DNA of 64,000 nucleotides from Brachypterus glaber (Eukaryota > Arthropoda > Insecta > Coleoptera > Kateretidae): the NCBI GenBank assembly GCA_958510825.1, contig OY294051.1:3720001-3784000 (forward strand), written 5' to 3'. The notes below the pieces were generated by a model, which was not told where the DNA came from, searched no databases, and saw only the letters and a list, made by a program, of their open reading frames with translations. Position 1 is the stretch's first letter; every line of letters begins with the position of its first letter. Positions 7,554 to 16,847 of the stretch are shown in pieces. The position numbers were made by a program, and so were the translations under genes.

Positions 7554-9749
7554 CTGTAAAAAAAAAGAATAAATGGAAACCCTATTAAAACACACTGCCC
7601 AGTAAGGGAGCTTTTCACCTCCGCGTGTAAAATGAATTTTTTATTATCAGATTCACTTCTAGCAACCTTAAAAATATACCAGTTTTCACGAAAACTACCC
7701 CCCGCCTCTTAGGGGGTGGAGTAAGATTTTTTTATTATCAGATTCTCTTTCAGCAACCTTAAAAATCCCAATATACCAATTTTCACAAAAAATACCCCCC
7801 ATCCCTATATATAAATTTTCAAGAAAACTACCCCCTGCCCCTCAGGGGGTGGAGTAAGAATTTTTTTTATCAGATTCACTTTCAGTAACCTGAAAAACCC
7901 TAATATACCAATTTTCACGAAAACTACCCCCCGCCCCTCAGGGGGTGGATTTAGAATTTTTTTATTATCAGATACACTTTCAGCAACCTCAAAAAATTGC
8001 TATATAGGGGTTTTTGAGGTTGCTGAAGTTGAATCTGATAATAAAATTTGTCTAACTTCACACCCACGGGGGGGAGGGAGTGAATATTTTAAAATATTTT
8101 CAATGTTTTCGTCAAAATTGGTATATAGGGGTTTTTGGGGACGACGAAACTGAATTTGATATTTTTTTTCCAATTCCACCCTCTAAGGGGTGAAGGGTAG
8201 TTTTTGTGAAAATTGATAAGGGTTGAGGTTGCTGAAAGTAAATCTGATATTAAAAAAAATCCAACTTCACCCCCTCAGGGGCGGGGGGTAGTGTTCGTGA
8301 AAATTTGTGTATAGGAGTTTTTGGTGTAGCTAAAAGTGGATCTGATTATAAAAAAATTCTAACTCCATCCCCTGAAGGGTGGGGGGTAGTTTTAATGAAA
8401 ATTTGTATAGTGAAGTTTTTGAGGTTGCTGAAAGTGAATCTGATAAAAAAAATCTATTTAACGCGCGGAGGTGAAAAATGGGAAAGCTATTTTACTGGGC
8501 AGTGTATTTTTTTGGTTGATTTGTTTTGATGTCAAAATTTAGCATATTTTATGTACAGAGCGGTCCAAAAGTCACCCCCCCCCCTCTTAACTTTTGAACC
8601 AGTTGAGATATCGACTTCAAATTTGGAACTTTTAAATAAGACAACTTAAACTATCTTTTAGCATATATTTAATACTTTTAGCTCTTAAAATATGGGCAGG
8701 GGGGCATGGGGGCACATTTTTTTAAATGGAAAGGGGGGTCGTGTAATACATCATTTTAAAGCTTATAAAATTCTCCATTTAACTAAATATTTTTAAATTA
8801 AAAAAAAAAAATTGGGTTTAAAATGGGGTTGAAAATGGGTATTAATGTCAAAATTCCTCTAAAAAAAACAAATAATTTTTTAAAAATGCCTAATTTCATC
8901 ATAAAAAAATGTTAATTATACTTTTAAAACTACTTTTAGTTGACATAAATAAAAATTTATAAAAAAAACTTTAAAAATCGAATGTTTTGGCACAAAAAAT
9001 TTAAAAAGTCCAAACCTTAAAAAACATTTTTAAAAAAATTAAAAAAGTTAGTTTAAATAGAAAATTTTATAAGCTTTAAAATGATGTATCACACGACCCC
9101 CCTTTCCATTTAAAAAAATATCCCCCCATGCCCTCCTGCCCACATTTTAAGAGTTGAAAAGATCAAATATATGCTAAAAGATAGTTTAAGTTGTCTTATT
9201 TAAGAGTTCTAAATTTGAAGTCGATATCTGAACTCGTTCAAAAGTTAAAAGGGGGGGTGTGACTTTTGGACCGCACTGTATAACAAAAAACATAGTGTAA
9301 TATAATACGTACCTTCATAAACAAAACCGTCATCTTCTTCATCAAATATTTCTATTTCTTCTTGTTTCAAATTTATTATATCAGCCTCATACTCGTTTAT
9401 CTGTTCCTCTAAATCTTCCGTCGAATCTGTCGTATTTGCAGAAAATTTATCTAACAAAAACGACATACTATCAAAAGCAAACCAAGTGGATACATAATTA
9501 ATCTCAGTCCTGAACTTTTTTCTCTCCCTTCGGAACGAGGCGAGTAACGAGTTCATTTTTTTTCTCATCTCGTGGACGTTACTGTTGAAGCTGTTTGCGA
9601 TTGATTGCCAGGCTTCGCTCTTCTTGCTTGACAGTTTGTATTGCGGATGTTGGGAGTTCCATATTAAGGGTAAATCTTTGTATAGTTCGATGAGACGTAG
9701 ACACTCGTTGTTATCCCAATCCACTACACGTTTTATTCGACTGTCTGCT
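7270..9749 (-). CDS. MADF-domain (Adf-1-like) protein, 3' two exons
   Basis: Two minus-strand exons, 9749-9313 and 7553-7270, join in phase (GAA G|AA AAA) to give 239 residues plus TAA; the first exon(s) with the ATG are missing. Residues about 12-95 are a MADF domain: ECLRLIELYKDLPLIWN, then W-Q-S-I-A, VHEMRKKMNSLLASFRRERK and WFAFDSMSFLLDK. An acidic stretch rich in Glu and Asp follows, then a basic segment, and a tail (DECSVYGEHVANKLRNMD, NNTLFDAEMGKYENGIG) of the kind seen in many insect MADF proteins. MADF domains bind DNA, so a nuclear regulator or a transposon-derived accessory protein are both possible. The frame is intact. Confidence 0.78.
7592..8505. mobile_element. TIR element H built of about 110-130-bp repeat units
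   Basis: The ends are inverted: ACACTGCCCAGTAA with GCTTTTCACCTCCGCG on the left, and CGCGGAGGTGAAAAATG with TTACTGGGCAGTGT on the right. Inside, the unit TATCAGATTCACTTTCAGCA / ACCCCCTGAGGGGCGGGGGG repeats about seven times, switching orientation near 8010 so that the whole is a foldback. It fills the MADF-gene intron and ends 37 bp from that exon's acceptor. Pieces of the same repeat lie at 9811-9935 and 15278-15480. Confidence 0.8.
8554..9281. mobile_element. Long-TIR mariner-like element G1 (TACAGAGCGGTCC..)
   Basis: Left end TACAGAGCGGTCCAAAAGTC, right end GACTTTTGGACCGCACTGTA; the terminal repeats extend inward about 200 bp (ACTTTTGAAC, GATATCGACTTCAAATTTGG and their complements). The same plan, with different sequence between, is seen at 27139-27793 and 42916-43631. 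The element is inside the MADF-gene intron. Confidence 0.8.
9313..9749 (-). CDS. MADF-protein exon with the whole MADF domain
   Basis: The acceptor is ATATTTTGTAG at 9751-9750 and the donor GAAG|GTACGT with GT at 9312-9311. Exon length is 437 nt (1+435+1). The frame open upstream of 9749 (hydrophobic, Phe-rich) is read-through of the intron and not a signal peptide. The upstream exon ends with two bases of a codon and was not found. Confidence 0.78.
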
Positions 9750-9810
9750 CTACAAAATATGGTAAATATGAAATAAAATACAAAAAGCCCAGTAAAAAAT
9801 ATTTTTCCAT

Positions 9811-9935
9811 TTACCACCCCCGCGCGTGAAATGCATTTTTTATTATCAGATTCAGTTTTAGCAACCTCAAAAAACCTAATATACCAATTTTCACGAAAAT
9901 TATCCTTCGCTCGCTCCTCCGGGGGTGGATTTGGA
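9811..9935. repeat. Partial copy of element H repeat
   Basis: ACCCCCGCGCGTGAAATGCA, TATCAGATTCAGTTTTAGCA and ATATACCAATTTTCACGAAA match the repeat unit of the element at 7592-8505. Only one unit and one end are present. Confidence 0.65.
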
Positions 9936-10189
9936 AATTTTAAACTTTGAAACGGCCGTGGATAAAGTATAGTATTCTACTCGCTCGTTAAATAATATGT
10001 TAATATTTTCTATGGATATCCCTGTAAATATTTTTTTACATTTTATGTGTATTTTTTTGACCTTTTAGGTGGTTTTAAACCCCCCTCCCCCATAACCGAT
10101 TTTGATCAAATACGAACTTGTCCAAGATAATATAAAAATACATCTGCATAACATTTCAAGTCTCTAGCTCAAAGCGTTCTTAAGTTATC

Positions 10190-10620
10190 GTGGATACAGA
10201 CAAACCCAGCCCAAACTTTTTTTTGTGTACTTTTTTTGGATTTTTTTTAAAAAATTTGGATTCCTTGAGTAAAAATACATAAAAAATGTCTTATAGTGTA
10301 ACACTGTAGAAGCAACCATTAAAAAAAGAGCAATTTAGAGGAAGTAACATTTTGTGCCACTAAAAACGTTACTTTTTAAAAGGCTATTACTCCTTTAATA
10401 TTAAATTTAGGTGTTTTGGTGAAGAATACTTTTTTGCTTAATTTTAAATGAAGAATTGCCCTGCAGCATTAAAATTTTACTGATGCTTTTTTTTTGTTCC
10501 CCATTGAATATGTCATCTTCGAAGGGCCGTAGCTCCCTTAGGGCTCATTTCCGGACCAACCTTTATAGAAACTTTTTTTCATATTTTTGGATGTAGAATC
10601 ACCTCTTTTATTAGCCCATG
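10190..10620. repeat. Dispersed family J copy, inverted relative to 3050-3500
   Basis: AGCCCTTAGGG-type sequence, TTTCCGGACCAACCTTTATA and GGATGTAGAATCACCTC at 10535-10605 are the reverse complement of sequence at 3040-3110. AAAAACGTTACTTTTTAAAA is shared with 3490-3510. No coding content. Confidence 0.65.
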
Positions 10621-10917
10621 ATCATCTTCCCCCTTGGGTTCCATTTACCTGATTTAACCTTACACTACAAAATTAATTTTAATTTAATCTTGTTCACAAT
10701 AACTCGGGAACGCTTTGTGTTAAAGTCTAAAGGCTCGCTTAATAATGGACATGCGACATTTTTTTTTGTTTTGTTCTGATTTTTTGTTTTTTTGAAAAAC
10801 ATTTTTTTCAGTTTATTTTTTGAAAAATATTTTTGATATTTTTTTATCGTTTAGGTGTGTGCAATTTTTTTATTACTTAGTTATTTTTGTTTTATAAATC
10901 TGAACGTTCTAATAAAT

Positions 10918-11117
10918 NNNNNNNNNNNNNNNNNNNNNNNNNNNNNNNNNNNNNNNNNNNNNNNNNNNNNNNNNNNNNNNNNNNNNNNNNNNNNNNNNNN
11001 NNNNNNNNNNNNNNNNNNNNNNNNNNNNNNNNNNNNNNNNNNNNNNNNNNNNNNNNNNNNNNNNNNNNNNNNNNNNNNNNNNNNNNNNNNNNNNNNNNNN
11101 NNNNNNNNNNNNNNNNN
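10918..11117. other. Assembly gap (200 N)
   Basis: Exactly 200 N, probably a scaffolding gap of arbitrary size. Nothing can be said about the sequence or its true length; open frames running across it are artefacts. Confidence 0.99.
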
Positions 11118-11150
11118 CAAATCTTACGTAAACGGTCCTATGAAATCATT

Positions 11151-11584
11151 CGAAACAAGGGCGTAGATGAGAGGGGGGTAATGGGGATAATTACCCCCCA
11201 TAGGAGTGGGCGCCAATTTTGTTTGCAGGGCGCCAAGTTTTGTAGAAACCGTCAGTGACACAGTTTTTTTTTCTTGCTGGTATTTTTTTGGGCGCCAAGT
11301 TTGGTAGAAACCGTCAGGGACAAAGCTTTTGTCTTAGGGTATTTTTTTGGTCGCCGTCATTTTTTTTGTAGGGGTGCCACGTTTGGTAGAAACCGTCAGG
11401 GACAAAGCTTTTTTTCTTGATGGCATTTTTTGGGGGGCAATTTTATTTTTTTGTAGGCGCACAAAGCTTTATTTTAGGGTGTTTTTTCTTTTGCTAGGGG
11501 CGCCAAATTTGAGGCTTGAAAGGCCGGCCCTGGGTATTACCCCCCCCCCCCCATAGAAGAAAAAGATTTACGCCCTTGTTTCGA
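11151..11584. repeat. TIR element AA1 with tandem GCGCCAAGTTTGG units
   Basis: CGAAACAAGGGCGTA at the left is matched by TACGCCCTTGTTTCG at the right. Inside, about four units of roughly 60-80 bp each contain GCGCCAAGTTTGGTAGAAAC and CGTCAGGGACAAAGC. The block closes with AAAGGCCGGCCCTGGGTAT. A shorter version without the inverted ends is at 55127-55402. Confidence 0.75.
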
Positions 11585-11660
11585 AAATCATATCAATAAA
11601 GTAGGATAATTGTAGGAAAGATCCCATCAACGTGATAGGTTTGCATGGTTTTTGATAAAC

Positions 11661-12047
11661 CTTGGTAGCACATAATAACTATTATCCAGGGGATATACTT
11701 TCTGGATATAGAGTATATCCATTGAATAGCCTGGATAGCCATTAGATATCCCATGGACATCCAAATGTGCGCCTATATCCAGGATATCCGTGAAATATCC
11801 ATTGGACATCTATTTTTTTGACCTCCCTAAAGTATATCCACTAGATATCCATCATGGATATCCAGTGGATATACTTTAGGGTTAAAAAAATAGATGTCCA
11901 CTGGATATCTCGTGGATATCCTTGATATAGGCGGACATTTGGATGTCCATTGGATATATAATGGCTATCCAGGCTATCCAATGGATATACTCTATATCCA
12001 GAAAGTATATACCCTGGATATCTAATAGTTATTATGTGCTGTCTGGG
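11661..12047. mobile_element. 387-bp palindromic foldback rich in GGATATCC motifs
   Basis: The two halves are reverse complements: left GCACATAATAACTATTATCC, right GATATCTAATAGTTATTATG then TGCTGTCTGGG. Both arms are built of short GGATAT / ATATCC runs, and the centre is near 11845 (ACTAGATATCCATCATGGAT). The right end, TGTGCTGTCTGGG, equals the end of family D; the left end has decayed. I know no coding role. Confidence 0.8.
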
Positions 12048-13271
12048 TAGCTATCAAAGCTCATTTAATCTCATTAAAATCCCATAGGATTTTGACAGGA
12101 TTTGGTAGGACCTTTGTTGCAGTTACAGTTTTTTAATAAGATCTCTAGGATTTTTAAATATTTTTAAAAAATACATTTTTAAAAGACTTTTCGAAAATGG
12201 GTATACGGATTTTCCGTTGTGATGCACCCCTAGGGCCCTAGAGCCCTCGTATAAACATAAAAAATTGTATTCTACACTTACCGTGTGAAATAAATTCATT
12301 TTATTATAAATCATAAACAAAGTTTTACCGGATACGCGAAGTAGAATAAATTTAAAAAAGTATTTTCAAAAAACAAATATTTTGAAAATAAAAATACAAT
12401 TTCACAATATTAAATTATACTTTAAAATTGACTACAGGTAAACAAAACTGATAATATTATCAACAAAAAAATCTTGTTCTATAGTAGCTCTACAATGGTA
12501 ACTAACTGAGATTCACTGTAGTGGCGGTAAAAACTTACCTGCATGAATGTAGGTTACCTGGTCACTTTGCCATTACGAATTTGACCTGAACTTGAACTTT
12601 TTTATTGTTATTATTTTACGCGTTGTTATAGTATTTACTAACAGAGCCGAACATAGCCAGCCCGGGCCACGGGGAATATTTTTATCGAATATAACAGTTA
12701 CCTTCCTGAAATCTAACTGCTATCGGCGTTACAAAGAAAAACTAGCAAAACGTAGGAAACTCTAAATTTATCATCACTTCATGTTACAGGCGAAAGAAAG
12801 AGATCTCCCCTGGGCCAATTGGCCCAGGGGATATTAATATCCTGACCTTTATTGAAATGACGGGCAGGCTCAAGAAGGACTCAAATTAGTAAATGGCTGG
12901 GATTGCCTGGGGTGACAAAAAGGGCCAGAAATGGCCTTTTTGTCCGGCTTTGGCCAACCCAAAAATTTACTACTACTACAGGCGAAAGTAGGCAACATTT
13001 TTATAGCCAGTATTACACTCGGTCAAACGCTGCAAGTCCAAATTTGAAGTATGTACTTCCAAACGTTCTTCATGTATACAAAATTCTAGGCTCATTTTCC
13101 TTACGGAAATTTCCTCTTAGAAGAGTAGCTACGTGGGTATACTAAAAAATACTAAGCCTACCCTATAAAAAAATACGGAATTGAAAACAGATTGAAAATA
13201 AAAACTGACTGTTTTAATTTGTTTGAATCCGTTTTTGGAATTGCATTTGCGAATTTTATTTTTAATCTGTT
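12048..13271. other. No gene recognised
   Basis: AT-rich sequence. A 24-bp perfect palindrome, CCCCTGGGCCAA plus its complement, lies at 12807-12830. Bases 12885-12980 (GCCTGGGGTGACAAAAAGGG, then GTCCGGCTTTGGCCAACCC) are a dispersed repeat, found inverted at 44155-44252. Confidence 0.5.
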
Positions 13272-13874
13272 CCCAGAGAGCACAAAGATGACATAAAGAG
13301 ATCTTAAAGATGTCGTAGCTCGTCATTCAAGACGTCTTAAGAAGGTCGGTTTTCGCCGTATACATCTTAAAAAAATCTTACCGACGACGTATGTTACAAA
13401 AGGTAACGTCTTTAAGACATCTTTTTTAAGACATCTTTTTTAAGACGCCTTACTGACGCCTTGAACAGGCGACTTTACAACATAATACCCCCTCCCATTT
13501 ACGTTGCTAGGTGCGGTCGTATTAATATAAAAAGCGTAATAAGAATTAGAATGAGCGGTCATTTGTTTTTTTGATTTTTTTTTGTTTTTTTTTTGAAAAT
13601 TTCTTTTTTTTATTTTCTTTTTCAAAAAAATATCTTTTGAACAAATGGTAATTTTTTTTAATAGTTGATTGTGGTTAATTTATTTTTAGCTATGAGTATC
13701 GAAGCTAAGACGTCTTGTACCGATACTTAAAAGACATCTTATAGACATCATAATCAGATATCTATTAAACATCCCTAAAAAGAAGTCCATAAGATATCTT
13801 TTTTATGTTTTTAGGCGTCTAGACATAATTAAGATCTAAAAAAGACGTCTTTAAGATACCATGTGCTGTCTGGG
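13272..13874. mobile_element. Family D foldback element, copy 2
   Basis: Closely similar to 1291-1894 over its length, with ends CCCAGAGAGCACAAAGATGA and ATGTGCTGTCTGGG, flanked by TT on both sides. It interrupts a divergent tandem repeat with the words GAATTAAA and ACGCATTTGCAAAT that runs from about 13170 to 14200. Confidence 0.75.
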
Positions 13875-14200
13875 TTTGAATCCGAATCAATTTGAAAATG
13901 CTAATTTAAAATGAATTTTCAATTCGCAAAAACGGATTCCAATAGGTTCAAACGAATTAAATCAGATACGCATTTGTAAATAGTATCTAATTGAAAATGA
14001 TATTCCGCATATGCGACTAGAAACGAATTAAAATATGTTACGCATTTGCAAATAAAAACGAATTAAATCATGATATTCCGCATATGCAAATTGAAACGAA
14101 TTAAATTTAAATAGCTAATGCAAATTAAAACAGGTTAACTAATTGAAACGGATTAATATTGATAATTTTCTGCAAATAGAAATAATTCAAACGGGTTAAC
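13875..14200. repeat. Degenerate tandem repeat, AACGAATTAAA / CGCATTTGCAAAT words
   Basis: Words such as AAACGAATTAAA, TACGCATTTG and GATATTCCGCATATGC recur every 60-80 bp. Sequence of the same kind continues to the left of copy 2 of family D (13170-13271), so that element landed inside this array. Confidence 0.55.
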
Positions 14201-16582
14201 AATATTTTAAATGTAAAAAATAAAGGTTCTGTGTTGTTTTGATTTTGTAAGTGTGGTTTTCTCAGAACGCCCGTTTTCATTTTATAAAATTTAAATGCCC
14301 GTAACTTAAACAAAAAAAATCATAGACATGATTTTTGCACCAAACTGTTCATAATTTAGAGCTTAATTCAAAAATATCAATAACTAAAAACTGGAAATTG
14401 CCGACAAGAGGCCCCTTTTTCCTTTTCCCCTCACATATACATCAATTCAGCTGATATCGTTTATTAAAACTTACAAATTGAGTATTTCACGTCGACTACT
14501 TTTGGCACAAACTCCGTAGAGAACAACCTTGACAACAAGTTATAAATATATTTATTATTTGTATTTCCATTATAAGATAATATTGTTATCGAAAGTATTT
14601 AACACGTTGTTCACAAACAAAGTTGTTTCTTCACAACATTGTTCAGTTTGGAGAAGGTTTTCGTCTGTCTGTAAAAATCAGGTACGTACGATTTAATTAT
14701 AGCTTCAAAAATCTTATTTTAAATCAGTGGAAATTTACACCTTGTACATTATTGTACGAGGTAATTCAAAACAGCTTACAAAATTTTCTCAAAAATTCTG
14801 CAAAAGAAAAAACTTCCGACAAATATAGTTCCTGAAGTGCGTCTTTTAAGAAAGGTAACAATCGTTTAAAGACGTTAATCGGTCCTTACTGAGGTCCTCG
14901 AGGACCTCAGTAAGGAGTTCAGGATCAGGAGTTCTGTAGGAACTTTTTTATTTTTTTAGGTACGCGCATATTGCTTTCCCGTTTTGAAAATTTTCAAAAT
15001 TTCGGAAAGCCTTGTATTCGTGCAAAAATTTTCATTTTTTTTGCGTATTTTTGCGTTTTATGACGTTTTATGTCGATAAAACCCAATTTCAAGCAAAAAA
15101 AAATGTCGGTCGATCGGTCTGTCCGGGAAAACTTGTGGGCACGATAAATTAAGAACGCGTTAAGCTAGAGACTTGAAATTTGGCATACAGGTATGTTACC
15201 AAAAGTTTTCGCTCGGATTGTTTTTGGTAAACATTGAGGTGCGGCAAGGGGGACAAATGGGGAAAAATAATTTTTTTTACAAAAAATTGAAAATTGCTAT
15301 ATAGGGGTTTTTAAGGTTGCTGAAATTGATATGATAAAAAAATCTCCACCCCCGCAGGGGTGAGGGTAAATATTTAAAAATATTTTCAATACTTTCGTAA
15401 AAATTGGTATATAGGGGTTTTTGGGGCGACGAATATGAATCTGATATTTTTTTTCTAATGCCACCCCCTGAGTTACAAAAAAAAAATTGATTTTTCAGTC
15501 GACTTCACCCCTAAAACAATAAAGCGCGAGAAAAAAACATACGCGCTTTGGCCTTGGAGATAAGCATTTTTGTAATGTAGTAATCATAAATAATAACTTT
15601 ATAATTATATCTAAAATATATATTGAAGTTCGAGTACGTAATAATATTACATACATATTATAATAAATAATAATAATAATAATAATAAGTGTACGTATTA
15701 TAATAAATTAGAAAAAACGTAAAAAGTAACGATCGACCCGAACGATCAGTTGCTTTTCATCCGTGAAACGAGTAATTTGTACTTTCGGCAGGAATTAGTA
15801 ATACGTTAAGCGCGTTTAATTTTCTAGCATCAAGTCTTTTAGTATTAGTTATTTATTTATTTATTTGCTATCTTAGATATGCCCCAGAATCGATTTTATA
15901 TATTTTATAGTGATTGTATGGAAAATGTACAGTAAAATGACGAACATGTGATTATATCGGAGTAAGAAGGGAATTTTATGTTTTTTAATCATTTATAATG
16001 CTGATAAATTTTGATTTGGAAGCAACTAACACGTGAAGAAGTTTTTATACGTACAAAAATTTTTATATACTAGCGCATGCGCAAATATAATTACAAATTA
16101 GAAAAAACTGCCTTGGCAACATCTAACACAACCAACAGTAAACACGAAAAGGAAAAAAGGAAAAGAAAAAGAAAAGGTCTTACAGAAGACTGGAAATTTT
16201 ATATAATTAAAACAGGAGTGGGCATGGTAAAAAGCCAGACAAGACCCACTCTTGGTAAATTGAGTAACTAAGAGGGATCTGGCTAATTATCTCACTGAGA
16301 AAAGGCCAAAATAAAGGAAGAGAGGAAGATCCGAACGATTTTTTTATATATGCCTAAATCACTTCTGATGTGTTTAAACAATTTATGAAAAAAAATCAGG
16401 GGTCGGAAACAAAAAGTTAAATTTTTCTAAAAACCACCGTGAATGATTAAGTGATCACATGTAAAAACGTCCCAAAGCCGCCCAGAAAAAGTAAAAAAAA
16501 ATAAAAAAGATGAATTAAAAAAAATCAAACAAAAGATTTTGAACACATTAAAACTTTGTAATAATTATAATTTTTCTTCCAG
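14201..16582. other. Upstream flank of the dehydrogenase gene; repeats, no coding exon recognised
   Basis: The stretch 15278-15480 is a partial copy of element H (GCTATATAGGGGTTTTTAAG, GGTATATAGGGGTTTTTGGG). A short (TAA)n run is at 15665-15690. An open frame at 16077-16271, rich in Lys and Arg, has no features I recognise. The dehydrogenase promoter and first, non-coding exon are probably in this interval, because a good splice acceptor (TTTTTCTTCCAG) ends at 16582. Confidence 0.45.
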
Positions 16583-16604
16583 CCTTTTTTAGCGATTAAA
16601 AACA

Positions 16605-16847
16605 ATGGCTTTACGCTGGGGAGTTGCCGGGTCGGGAAAAATTTCCCAGGATTTCGTTAACGCCTTAAAGGGCCTGCCCGCTCAGGATCACCAGATTGTA
16701 GCTGTGGCTGCCCGATCTATGGACAGTGCTCAGAAATTCGCTCAGAAACATAACATTAACAAAGCATACGAGGGTTATATTGGATTGGCTCAGGATAAAA
16801 CCATAGAGGTTGTTTATATTGGTGTTTTGAATCCACAACATTATGGG
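16605..16847 (+). CDS. DHDH: DHDH exon 1 (81 codons)
   Basis: The exon encodes MALRWGVAGSGKISQDFVNA through YIGVLNPQHYG, the NADP-binding Rossmann half. The donor is GGG|GTAAGT at 16848, phase 0. A run of eleven G follows in the intron at about 16891. Confidence 0.95.

Noticed and set aside
7592..8505. CRISPR-like array of spaced repeats
   Set aside because: The units are long, divergent and mirrored, the spacers are not unique, and the genome is eukaryotic.
9750..9817. Hydrophobic stretch (FVFYFIFTIF) ahead of the MADF domain as a signal peptide
   Set aside because: It is intron sequence before the acceptor at 9750; MADF proteins are nuclear.
10855..11258. Three long open frames across 10855-11258
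   Set aside because: They consist mostly of the N gap.
16077..16271. Lys/Arg-rich 64-codon frame upstream of DHDH as a gene or uORF
   Set aside because: There is no family likeness, and a splice acceptor lies between it and the DHDH start. It may be chance.
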